A stretch of DNA of 56,720 bases from Lachnospiraceae bacterium (GTDB lineage: Bacteria > Bacillota > Clostridia > Lachnospirales > Lachnospiraceae): contig JAEEIK010000034.1 in NCBI GenBank assembly GCA_016281335.1, forward strand, positions 1-56,720. Reading direction: 5' to 3'. Shown here one piece after another: positions 32,104-38,904 of the stretch. The translations under genes and the position numbers were made by a program. Under the pieces are notes generated by a model that worked only from the letters and a program-made list of their open reading frames with translations, was not told the DNA's origin and searched no databases. Within the stretch, counting starts at the first letter, position 1. Every line of letters begins with the position of its first letter.

Positions 32104-33023
32104 TTGCTTGCATACATTTCTTTTAATCTGTTCAGCTTATTGTGCTCTTCGCCGATGATCCATTCCTTGGACCAGGTCATGTAGTAAGCCCAGGGAATGC
32201 GGGATTTTTCAAGGATATTGATATCCGGCATGATCCCGACTTCGGCAAGGGCCATTACTTTATTGCCGCCGGTGGCTTCTTTTAAGCGCCCGTATTGTTC
32301 ACTATAGTCGGTGTCTTCATATTTTTCGAGATATACGTCCATGGAGATCACGTCCACGTATTCGTCACCGGGATAGGCTTCCTTTAAAGGACAGTTCCAG
32401 ACCCAGAGAAGGTTATCCAGCTGTTTTTCGTTCACATAGTAGTCGAACATCAGCTTATAAAGTTCCATTGCGACTACTGCGCCTTTTGCACCCCACCAGA
32501 ACCAGGTTCCGTCGCTCTCGTGGAAAGGTCTCCAGAGTATGGGGATGTTCTCCTCTTTGAACTTTTTGAGTTCTTCTGCGATCACATCCATATCGTGGTA
32601 AAAGGCTTTTCTTTCGGCGGAGCCTTCCTCAAGGACTCTTGATGCATCAAAATCAGTATGTTCGGCATAAAAGCTCTTATCCCTGCCGCCTAAGGGTGAG
32701 AACCAGTGGAAGCTGAAAGTGACTATACCGTCTGTAGCCTTGGCCCAGTCCATGGCGACTTTCAGCGTATCGCGGTTTTCATATACTTCCGTAAGACAGG
32801 CTTCCGAAGCATCTTCATAGTTGATATTTGGTGAGTAGGAAAGCAGTTCGAAACCGCGAAGCTTAGGCTCCGCTCCGCCTGTCTGTTCGCGTATGTAAGT
32901 TATCTCTTCACAGGGAATGGTCTGGGTATGCTGACCGGTGATGATCTTTTTGCCGGCAGTTTCGTACAGATAATTAAGCAGGGCTGCGGCTTCTTTGCAT
33001 GCATTTTTATTTACGGGTTTCAT
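32085..33023 (-). CDS. GH26-family glycoside hydrolase (beta-mannanase-like), cytoplasmic form
   Basis: A 312-aa TIM-barrel hydrolase. The start NYLYETAGKKIITGQHTQ, the acid/base Glu169 in LWRPFHESDGTWFWWG and the nucleophile Glu261 in VMALAEVGIMPD follow the GH26 pattern. Other barrel strands are IVTFSFHWFSP and VDVISMDVYLE. There is no signal peptide, so it should act on imported mannooligosaccharides, or on other GH26 substrates such as mixed-linkage glucan fragments. GGAGG lies 7 nt before the ATG. No transporter or other mannan gene is adjacent. The end overlaps the NUDIX gene tail to tail. Confidence 0.87.
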   Translation of the reverse strand: MKPVNKNACKEAAALLNYLYETAGKKIITGQHTQTIPCEEITYIREQTGGAEPKLRGFELLSYSPNINYEDASEACLTEVYENRDTLKVAMDWAKATDGIVTFSFHWFSPLGGRDKSFYAEHTDFDASRVLEEGSAERKAFYHDMDVIAEELKKFKEENIPILWRPFHESDGTWFWWGAKGAVVAMELYKLMFDYYVNEKQLDNLLWVWNCPLKEAYPGDEYVDVISMDVYLEKYEDTDYSEQYGRLKEATGGNKVMALAEVGIMPDINILEKSRIPWAYYMTWSKEWIIGEEHNKLNRLKEMYASNYSVKL

Positions 33024-33053
33024 AGGGATACCTCCGTATATATGATATTGCTA

Positions 33054-33082
33054 AACATATCATGGAGCTTGTCGGCGGTCAA
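33054..33082 (-). promoter_or_regulatory. Promoter of the GH26 gene
   Basis: On the minus strand TTGACC (33082-33077), a 17-bp spacer and TATGTT (33059-33054), 31 bp before the ATG. An imperfect palindrome GATATT...CATATC (33043-33060) overlaps the -10 box and could be an operator. Confidence 0.65.
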
Positions 33083-33130
33083 GAGAAAGAAGGCGTGCCG
33101 GTGGCAGAGGCTTCCCCCGGAAGTTGTCAG

Positions 33131-33193
33131 CCCATCAATAAGGCTTCTCCTTGAGGAGAAGCTGTCAGGCCGAAGGACTGACTGATGAGGTGG
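33131..33193 (-). repeat. CTCATCAGTCA double-hairpin repeat, copy C (inverted)
   Basis: Read on the minus strand: CCACCTCATCAGTCAG, hairpin CAGTC..GACAG region, then GCTTCTCC-TCAA-GGAGAAGC and CTTATTGATGGG. The same two-hairpin plan as copies A, B and D. It ends 12 bp before the extended -10 box of the methyltransferase gene. Confidence 0.75.
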
Positions 33194-33202
33194 TATATTT
33201 TG

Positions 33203-33221
33203 TGTTATAATACTACCCATG
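33203..33221 (+). promoter_or_regulatory. Extended -10 promoter with leaderless geometry
   Basis: TGTTATAAT (33203-33211) is an extended -10 box (TGnTATAAT). Seven nt follow, then the ATG at 33219, so the A of the start codon should be at or near +1. No good -35 box and no ribosome-binding site are seen. Confidence 0.7.
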
Positions 33222-34022
33222 AAAACGATACAGATAGATACACTGGAATTAAAAGAACTGGAAATATACAACAGCCTGAATGAGCCGCAGCTCAAACATT
33301 ACTTTGAGCCGGATGTGGGGATATTCATAGCTGAGTCTGTGCTGGTAATAGACAGGGCGTTGGATGCGGGTTATGAACCTTTAAGCGTGCTGGTCGAACA
33401 CTCCCAGGCCGCCGGCAATGCGAAAGAGTGTATTGAACGCTGCAGGAACGTGCCGGTATATGAAGGATCAATAGAGCTTTTAAGTACCATCACGGGCTTC
33501 AAGATCACAAGAGGCATACTCTGCGCAATGAGGAGACGCCTGCTTCCGACAGTGGAGGAAGTGTGTACAGGTATGCGGCGTATAGTCGTGCTGGATGAAG
33601 TGGTAAACCCTACCAATGTAGGAGCCATATTCAGAAGCGCGGCGGCTCTCGGAATGGAGGCGGTGCTGCTGACACCTTCCTGCGCGGATCCCTTATATAG
33701 GCGGGCACTACGCGTCAGCATGGGTACGGTGATGCAGATACCCTGGACTTTTCTTCCGGAGAAAGGCTGGATGGATAAGCTGAAAGAAATGGGCTATAAG
33801 ACAGCGGCCATGGCTCTTAAGGATAATGCGTTAAAGCTGGGAGACGAGAAGCTTAAGGAAACGGCGAAGCTGGCAGTGATCATGGGCACCGAGGGAAGCG
33901 GGCTTTCCGATGAAGTGATAAATGCAAGTGATCATGTGGTGATGATACCGATGCAGCACGGTGTCGACTCGCTGAATGTGGCTGCCGCCAGTGCCGTGGC
34001 TTTCTGGGAACTGAGTAAATAA
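33219..34022 (+). CDS. SPOUT (TrmH/SpoU family) RNA 2'-O-methyltransferase
   Basis: A 267-aa methyltransferase. The C-terminal SPOUT knot carries all three motifs: VLDEVVNPTNVGAIFRSAAAL (motif 1), AVIMGTEGSGLSD (motif 2) and IPMQHGVDSLNVAAASAVAF (motif 3). An N-terminal substrate-binding domain of about 100 residues precedes it. Such enzymes methylate ribose 2'-OH in tRNA or 23S rRNA with S-adenosylmethionine, and the exact target is not readable. It is monocistronic, preceded by repeat copy C, and appears to be expressed from a leaderless mRNA. The protein begins at the only suitable ATG. Confidence 0.92.
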   Translation: MKTIQIDTLELKELEIYNSLNEPQLKHYFEPDVGIFIAESVLVIDRALDAGYEPLSVLVEHSQAAGNAKECIERCRNVPVYEGSIELLSTITGFKITRGILCAMRRRLLPTVEEVCTGMRRIVVLDEVVNPTNVGAIFRSAAALGMEAVLLTPSCADPLYRRALRVSMGTVMQIPWTFLPEKGWMDKLKEMGYKTAAMALKDNALKLGDEKLKETAKLAVIMGTEGSGLSDEVINASDHVVMIPMQHGVDSLNVAAASAVAFWELSK

Positions 34023-34095
34023 ATGATTCACGATGACGTTTTTGGGGCAGGGCTGTAATTTAGACGAAAGACAGTAGGTAGTATAGGAGGATAGG

Positions 34096-34704
34096 ATGAA
34101 AAAGATAGTGGCTGTTATGCTGGCAGCGGTGTTGATGCTTACCGCCTGCGGAAAAGAAGAGACTGTTGAAACAGGCAGGGATAGAGTGAGAGAAGAAAGG
34201 ACGAAAGCAGGGACTGATGCTGATGCAGGCTTCGCTGACCGGGCAAATGCGGATAACGGGACAGGCAGCATAAAGGAGCTTTCGGAAGGTGATGTTGCTC
34301 CGGATTTTACGGCGGAGCTTGTAGACGGAAGCAGTTTCAAGCTGTCCGAGCATGATGACAAGGTGGTGCTGATCAACTTCTGGGCTACCTGGTGCGGACC
34401 CTGTGTAAGGGAAATGCCTGCATTCGAGATGCTTAAGGCTGATAACATGGATGGTTTTGAACTGGTATGCGTTAACTGCATGGATGACAAGTCCACGGTT
34501 GATGCTTTTGTAAAGGAAAACGGGTATGGCTTTAATATCGCCTATGATACTGACGGACGCATTGAAACTTATTATCCGACGGAGGGCATACCCTATACGC
34601 TGATCGTTGACCACGGCATCATATCAAAGATCTATGTGGGAGCCATGGATGCGGAAACACAGTACAGAGAGTATAAAGCAGCGATAAAGGAAGCTATGAA
34701 ATGA
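34096..34704 (+). CDS. TlpA-like thioredoxin-fold lipoprotein
   Basis: A 202-aa exported lipoprotein (lipobox LTAC, Cys about residue 18). A charged linker (about 20-60) precedes a TlpA/ResA-type thioredoxin domain: DVAPDFTAELVDGSSF, LINFWATWCGPCVREMPAF with Cys100 and Cys103, and the cis-Pro in EGIPYTLIVD. It should reduce or oxidise disulfides outside the membrane. It is the first gene of a three-gene set with a CxxC membrane peptide and a NapH-like iron-sulfur protein, overlapping the next gene by 4 bp. The membrane partners probably supply its electrons. AGGAGGAT precedes the ATG. Confidence 0.92.
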   Translation: MKKIVAVMLAAVLMLTACGKEETVETGRDRVREERTKAGTDADAGFADRANADNGTGSIKELSEGDVAPDFTAELVDGSSFKLSEHDDKVVLINFWATWCGPCVREMPAFEMLKADNMDGFELVCVNCMDDKSTVDAFVKENGYGFNIAYDTDGRIETYYPTEGIPYTLIVDHGIISKIYVGAMDAETQYREYKAAIKEAMK

Positions 34705-34844
34705 TGAAGAAGAAAAACATCATCCGGATCGTACTTGCCCTTGCATCAATACTGCTGATAGTCATCGGACTTAATGAAGGCGGGTTTACGGATGTGATAA
34801 ACAAGGCCGTAAGGATATGTTACGAATGCATAGGGATAGGTTGA
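34701..34844 (+). CDS. CD1871A-type CxxC membrane peptide
   Basis: A 47-aa protein starting MMKKKNIIRIVLALAS. It has one membrane helix (about 8-24), a short outer segment, and ends in KAVRICYECIGIG with a CxxC pair (Cys40, Cys43). This matches the CD1871A family of CxxC peptides that accompany TlpA-like and NapH-like genes in Clostridia. The start overlaps the TlpA-like stop by 4 bp (a second ATG lies at 34704), and its last 28 bases overlap the next gene. The cysteines probably relay electrons between the iron-sulfur protein and the thioredoxin-fold partner. This is inference from position and motif. Confidence 0.82.
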   Translation: MMKKKNIIRIVLALASILLIVIGLNEGGFTDVINKAVRICYECIGIG

Positions 34845-35665
34845 AAAAACACGGGCGGCAGTATGTGCAGCTGCTGGCGGCTGTGCTGTACAACTGTAAT
34901 ATCACAGGTTTTGCCACGGGGAAGATATATAAGGGAAAGCTGAAAGGCTTGTGCGCGCCGGGACTTAACTGCTATTCCTGTCCCGGAGCTGTGGCTTCCT
35001 GTCCATTGGGCAGCCTGCAGTCCGGGCTTCTGATGTCAAAATATAAAATACCCTATTATGTGCTGGGTACCCTGCTTTTATTTGGCCTGCTCTTCGGCAG
35101 GCTTATCTGCGGTTTCTTATGTCCCTTCGGGCTGCTGCAGGATCTGCTGGATAAGCTGCCATTTCCGAAGATAAAGAAAAGCCGGATCACACGGATCCTT
35201 TCGTATCTGAAATATCTGATCCTGATAGTATTTGTGATCGTGATACCGCTGGTGCATATGGTGCCGGGGTTCTGCAAATATATCTGTCCGGCGGGAACGC
35301 TGGAGGGCGGAATACCGCTGACGGCGGCGGATGGGAAGCTCAGAGGACTTATCGGCTTCCTCTTTGGCTGGAAGGTATTTATACTATGTCTGATACTTCT
35401 GTTATGCATGTTCTGTTACAGGGCGTTCTGCAGATTCTTATGTCCGCTGGGAGCACTGTATTCTTTCTTTAATCCCGTGAGTTTCTTCGGTATACGTGTG
35501 GATGAAAATAAATGCACACACTGCGATGCATGTGTAAAAAACTGTAAGATGGACATTAAGAAAGTCTGTGACCGTGAATGCATACACTGCGGGGAATGCA
35601 TGGCACACTGCCCGACGGCTGCCATTTCGTACCAACCGGGGGGACGGTTCTCTGATCGGCCTTGA
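34817..35665 (+). CDS. NapH/YccM-like 4Fe-4S membrane protein
   Basis: A 282-aa membrane protein with about five helices. It has the NapH-type cytoplasmic-loop motifs GRLICGFLCPFGLLQDLLDK and RAFCRFLCPLGALY, an early CAPGLNCYSCPGAVASCPLG cluster, and two C-terminal 4Fe-4S motifs (CTHCDACVKNCKMD, CIHCGECMAHCPTA). It moves electrons from the cytoplasm to the outer face, here probably to the CxxC peptide and the TlpA-like protein. ATG 34817 or 34826 is the start; both lie inside the preceding gene. The last residues, GGRFSDRP, and the stop come from the intergenic repeat at 35638-35730, so the tail was remodelled by the repeat. Confidence 0.88.
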   Translation: MLRMHRDRLKKHGRQYVQLLAAVLYNCNITGFATGKIYKGKLKGLCAPGLNCYSCPGAVASCPLGSLQSGLLMSKYKIPYYVLGTLLLFGLLFGRLICGFLCPFGLLQDLLDKLPFPKIKKSRITRILSYLKYLILIVFVIVIPLVHMVPGFCKYICPAGTLEGGIPLTAADGKLRGLIGFLFGWKVFILCLILLLCMFCYRAFCRFLCPLGALYSFFNPVSFFGIRVDENKCTHCDACVKNCKMDIKKVCDRECIHCGECMAHCPTAAISYQPGGRFSDRP

Positions 35666-35730
35666 AAATAGCGCGGGTGAGAGGATTGAGTGGCTGAAAT
35701 ATGGCCGAAATCAACCGGAGAACCGTCCCC
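35638..35730 (+). repeat. GGGGACGG...CCGTCCCC element, copy 1
   Basis: About 93 bp bounded by GGGGACGGTTCT and AGAACCGTCCCC, with related interior (CTTGAAAATAGCG, GGATTGAG, ATCAACCGGAG). It is homologous along its length to 42203-42293. It begins inside the NapH-like gene and lies 75 bp before the first giant surface-protein gene. Confidence 0.85.
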
Positions 35731-35805
35731 GTGATTGCAGGAAGCATGAGGAGATGTTATCATTATAACGTTATTTTTTCACGTATCTTTTAAAGGGGGA
35801 AATGT

Positions 35806-38805
35806 ATGAAAAACAGACTCAAACGCTGGCTGGCATTGATGATGTGCGCAGTGATGATGGCGGGCATGGCACCGGAGACGATAATTGCCGCTGAAGAAGC
35901 AACGGAAGAGGTAAGAGAAGAGGCGGGCTTATTTCCTGAGTCCATCGATCTGGAGCCGGGAGACTGGTTACCTGATCAGATAGAAGCGGGAAAGCAGCTG
36001 TTAAGCCCGAATGAGTCTTCTAATCCGACGGGGGTTGACGGGTTATATTGGCGCCTTGAGAATATTTATGAGGATGAGGATTATACTACATGTTTAAGGT
36101 TGCTGGAACTTATCGATATTGACGGAGAAGGGTATAACTGCCACGAGGCTTTTGCGAAAAACCGTACCTATTATTTGGATTTTTATGTCTACTCATTCGG
36201 AGAACCGGAAGATGGCGCTATTCCCATGTTTGATTACACCGGAAACGTAAGGATACGCGGGAATACCCTGAAAAAAGTAGAAGGCATGGAAGGCCACTTT
36301 TTTCTGGAGATGGCTACAGGCACAGTGGTTCGGCATAAGCTGACAGTATCCATGGGAGATCACGGAACACTTCCGGAATCCGTAAAAGACGGTATCATGT
36401 TCGAAGAGGGGGCAGATATCAGTATTGCTCTTGGAGCTAAATTTTCAGATATAACAGCTGCGGTAAACGCCGTAAACGGATATTACGTGACCGGATGGAG
36501 TGACGGGAAAACGACCGTTACAGAGCTTAAAGGTTATGATATTACGAAAGCTGTGGCTGATGTTACATTAACGGCTCAATGGGCTCCAATAAGTGTTGTG
36601 ACCGGCGCGGATTTTCGCTTCAACCTGCCGTATTACGGAATGAGTGAGAATGATATCAATAGCAAAGGATTATTTAAACGAAGCGAAACACAATTAAGTT
36701 GTCGCTGTTACGGGATTTATACGGATAAGGATCTGGAAACTCCGGTTGACGATGATCATCAGCTTGAAGAAGGGAAAGTTTATTATGCGAGGATCCAAGT
36801 TGATCCAGTAAAAGGCTGGGTTATCGATAAAGACTCATTACCTGACGTTACCGTAAACGGAGAAAGAGTTGAGTTATATTATTGTGTAGTAGAAAATGAT
36901 GCAACCCAAGAACAGTATGAATTCTGGTGTTTTGACTGGTCATTTACTCCGGAAGAAAAAAAGACGCAGTATTATGACCTGGTGCTGAATTATAATTATC
37001 CGGGTGAGCCGGAATATAAACATAGGATAAGCGGCATACCGGAAGGCACGGATATTGATGCGGAAGGCGATTTTTCACTCCTGAAGGCCCTCAGATACAA
37101 AGTCACAGAGGGCGCCGGTATCACATATGACGAATATCTGGCGTTGCTTGAAGAACACAAGGATGATGAAAATTTCCCGGCAAATCAGGAATATGTCAGC
37201 TTACGGCAGGTTAACGGTCATTACTGCAGGGAGCAGATAAAAACCAGTCCCTCCTTTGATGATTATGAGTCTTACCGGGATGATACGTTTAATACAGAGA
37301 TTGATAAAGATCTGAACTTGTATTATTTCTGGGCGCAGGAACTTAAAAGCGCAGAGATCGAGAGCATAGTGGCGCCCGTCTGCGGTCAGAAACAGGAGGA
37401 TTACAATGGCGGTTTAGGTCCGGGGACAGGCGGTATCACTTACGAGACCGGTATCAGGGGATATACATGGAAATTTGTCCTGTCCGATAACAAAGCCGGA
37501 AGGCTGGATGAAGATACTGTATTTGAAGGAGATAAAGAGTATTATATCCTGTTAGACGGATTTACCTTTGACGAAGGCGAGGCAGGTTACAGATTTTTCG
37601 ATAAATATATGACGATGGACGTTAAGCTCAGCTATAACGGTACGGAGTACGCGCAAGATGAAAACTATGATTACCTTATCCCGGTAAAAGCAGTGCATGA
37701 TATGTCGGCAGAAGCTGCGACAGAAAAAGAAAATGAGGTGGCTGCAAAATGTGAAACGGCGGGCTCCTATGACGAAGTATTGAAATATGAGTGTACCTAT
37801 TGTCATAAGACAATCGAGACGGTCACGCATAAGACGGTAGATGCGCTGGACCATGACTGGGGTGAGTGGACCGTAAGTAAGGAGGCTACGGAAACCGAAG
37901 ATGGTGAAGAGGTAAGAGTATGTAAGAGGGATCCGGATCATAAAGAAAGCAGGGTGATACCAAAGAAGGAAAAGCAGGAAGAACAGAAGGACGACGACAA
38001 TAAAGATGATGATAAGAAAGAAGACGACAGGAAGGATGATGATAAAAAAGACGATGATAAGAAGGACGACGATAAGAAAGAAGAAATAATACCCGATATA
38101 CAAAAGCCCATAACTGTTTCAGAGAACATAATGTTAAAGTTTAATGAAGCGGATATCACCATAGAAGCGGATGTCACTTATCCCAAGGCTGTGAGCTGGA
38201 CCGGTAACAAGATAACAAAGGAACAGCTGGCGGCACTTTCCAAGGATGGCGTTATCGCAAGAGTGAAGATATCCGGACTGGAAAAGGCTATAGAGGGAAT
38301 GAACAGGGAGGCGGACACAGGAAAACTGTTCAACTTAAGCTATGTGATAGACAAGGAGAAAAAAGTCAATTCCAAAGGAAGCTTTTATGTGAAGCTCAAG
38401 CTGAATAACAAGGAGGTTAAAAAAGCCAAGATAAAAGGAAAGGATAAAAAGGCTCTCGGAAATATCGTAAAGGATCTTAACAGGCAGTTTAAAGATAATC
38501 CTTACAGCTTTGACATAGTGCCGATAGAACTGAAGGACGCCGAGAGCGTAACCATCAAGGCGAAGCTCAAGAAGGACGAGCTGCAGTTAAATGATGACGG
38601 AAGCATCAAGGGATTTAAGAGCCTGAAGATCAAGGTAAGGATACCGGGTAAAAAGGCTGCCAAGACCTACAGCTTCAGCGCCAAGAAAGCACTTAAGTGT
38701 TTTACGATAACAGTAAGCGATAAGCAGAATAAAAAAGCGGAGGTTACGGCACTGGCCGGACAGAACTTCGCAGGAACGAGAAGCGGAGCAGATATCACAA
38801 AATGA
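35806..38805 (+). CDS. Large secreted surface protein with InlB-type repeat and basic C-terminal domain
   Basis: A 999-aa protein with a signal peptide (KRWLALMMCAVMMAGMAPE, cleavage near IIAAE). An InlB_B-type repeat (about 180-265, TVSMGDHGTLPESVKDGIMF ... LTAQWAP) is followed by a region shared with the 42317 protein (from about 394, NYNYPGEPEYKHRISGIPEG). Next are a CxxC-containing module (KYECTYCHKTIETVTHK, DHDWGEWTVSKEAT), an Asp/Lys linker (about 725-760) and a Lys-rich domain of about 230 residues (KAVSWTGNKITKEQL to the end). No LPXTG is present; the basic C-terminal domain may hold it to the wall. AAAGGGGG precedes the ATG. It is a probable adhesin or matrix protein; its ligand is unknown. 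Confidence 0.83.
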   Translation: MKNRLKRWLALMMCAVMMAGMAPETIIAAEEATEEVREEAGLFPESIDLEPGDWLPDQIEAGKQLLSPNESSNPTGVDGLYWRLENIYEDEDYTTCLRLLELIDIDGEGYNCHEAFAKNRTYYLDFYVYSFGEPEDGAIPMFDYTGNVRIRGNTLKKVEGMEGHFFLEMATGTVVRHKLTVSMGDHGTLPESVKDGIMFEEGADISIALGAKFSDITAAVNAVNGYYVTGWSDGKTTVTELKGYDITKAVADVTLTAQWAPISVVTGADFRFNLPYYGMSENDINSKGLFKRSETQLSCRCYGIYTDKDLETPVDDDHQLEEGKVYYARIQVDPVKGWVIDKDSLPDVTVNGERVELYYCVVENDATQEQYEFWCFDWSFTPEEKKTQYYDLVLNYNYPGEPEYKHRISGIPEGTDIDAEGDFSLLKALRYKVTEGAGITYDEYLALLEEHKDDENFPANQEYVSLRQVNGHYCREQIKTSPSFDDYESYRDDTFNTEIDKDLNLYYFWAQELKSAEIESIVAPVCGQKQEDYNGGLGPGTGGITYETGIRGYTWKFVLSDNKAGRLDEDTVFEGDKEYYILLDGFTFDEGEAGYRFFDKYMTMDVKLSYNGTEYAQDENYDYLIPVKAVHDMSAEAATEKENEVAAKCETAGSYDEVLKYECTYCHKTIETVTHKTVDALDHDWGEWTVSKEATETEDGEEVRVCKRDPDHKESRVIPKKEKQEEQKDDDNKDDDKKEDDRKDDDKKDDDKKDDDKKEEIIPDIQKPITVSENIMLKFNEADITIEADVTYPKAVSWTGNKITKEQLAALSKDGVIARVKISGLEKAIEGMNREADTGKLFNLSYVIDKEKKVNSKGSFYVKLKLNNKEVKKAKIKGKDKKALGNIVKDLNRQFKDNPYSFDIVPIELKDAESVTIKAKLKKDELQLNDDGSIKGFKSLKIKVRIPGKKAAKTYSFSAKKALKCFTITVSDKQNKKAEVTALAGQNFAGTRSGADITK
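37979..38085 (+). repeat. Asp/Lys repeat linker (in-frame)
   Basis: Runs of codons for DDDKK-type units encode an acidic/basic linker between the CxxC module and the C-terminal domain. Copies are imperfect at the DNA level. Confidence 0.8.
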
Positions 38806-38812
38806 TCTGACA

Positions 38813-38836
38813 GGGCGGGGAGTAAGATCCCCGCCC
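38813..38836 (+). terminator. GC-rich hairpin after the first giant surface-protein gene
   Basis: GGGCGGGG (38813-38820) pairs with CCCCGCCC (38829-38836), followed by TATTGTATG. The U-tract is poor, so termination may be partial. Confidence 0.6.
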
Positions 38837-38838
38837 TA

Positions 38839-38867
38839 TTGTATGATCACGGGATGCAGGGTATAAT
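38839..38867 (+). promoter_or_regulatory. Promoter of the xylosidase-glycosyltransferase pair
   Basis: TTGTAT (38839-38844), a 17-bp spacer and TATAAT (38862-38867), 37 bp before the ATG and directly after the hairpin at 38813-38836. Confidence 0.75.
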
Positions 38868-38904
38868 ATAAAGGTTAGTGAAAACCATATAGGAGGTATT
38901 TGAG

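Noticed and set aside
33020-33295. 91-codon minus-strand frame upstream of the GH26 gene
   Set aside because: It covers the GH26 promoter, a repeat copy and the methyltransferase start; no ribosome-binding site.
37552-38103. 183-codon minus-strand frame opposite the Asp/Lys linker, with very hydrophobic Phe/Ile/Leu runs
   Set aside because: The hydrophobic runs are the reverse complement of the Asp/Lys repeat codons, not membrane helices of a gene.
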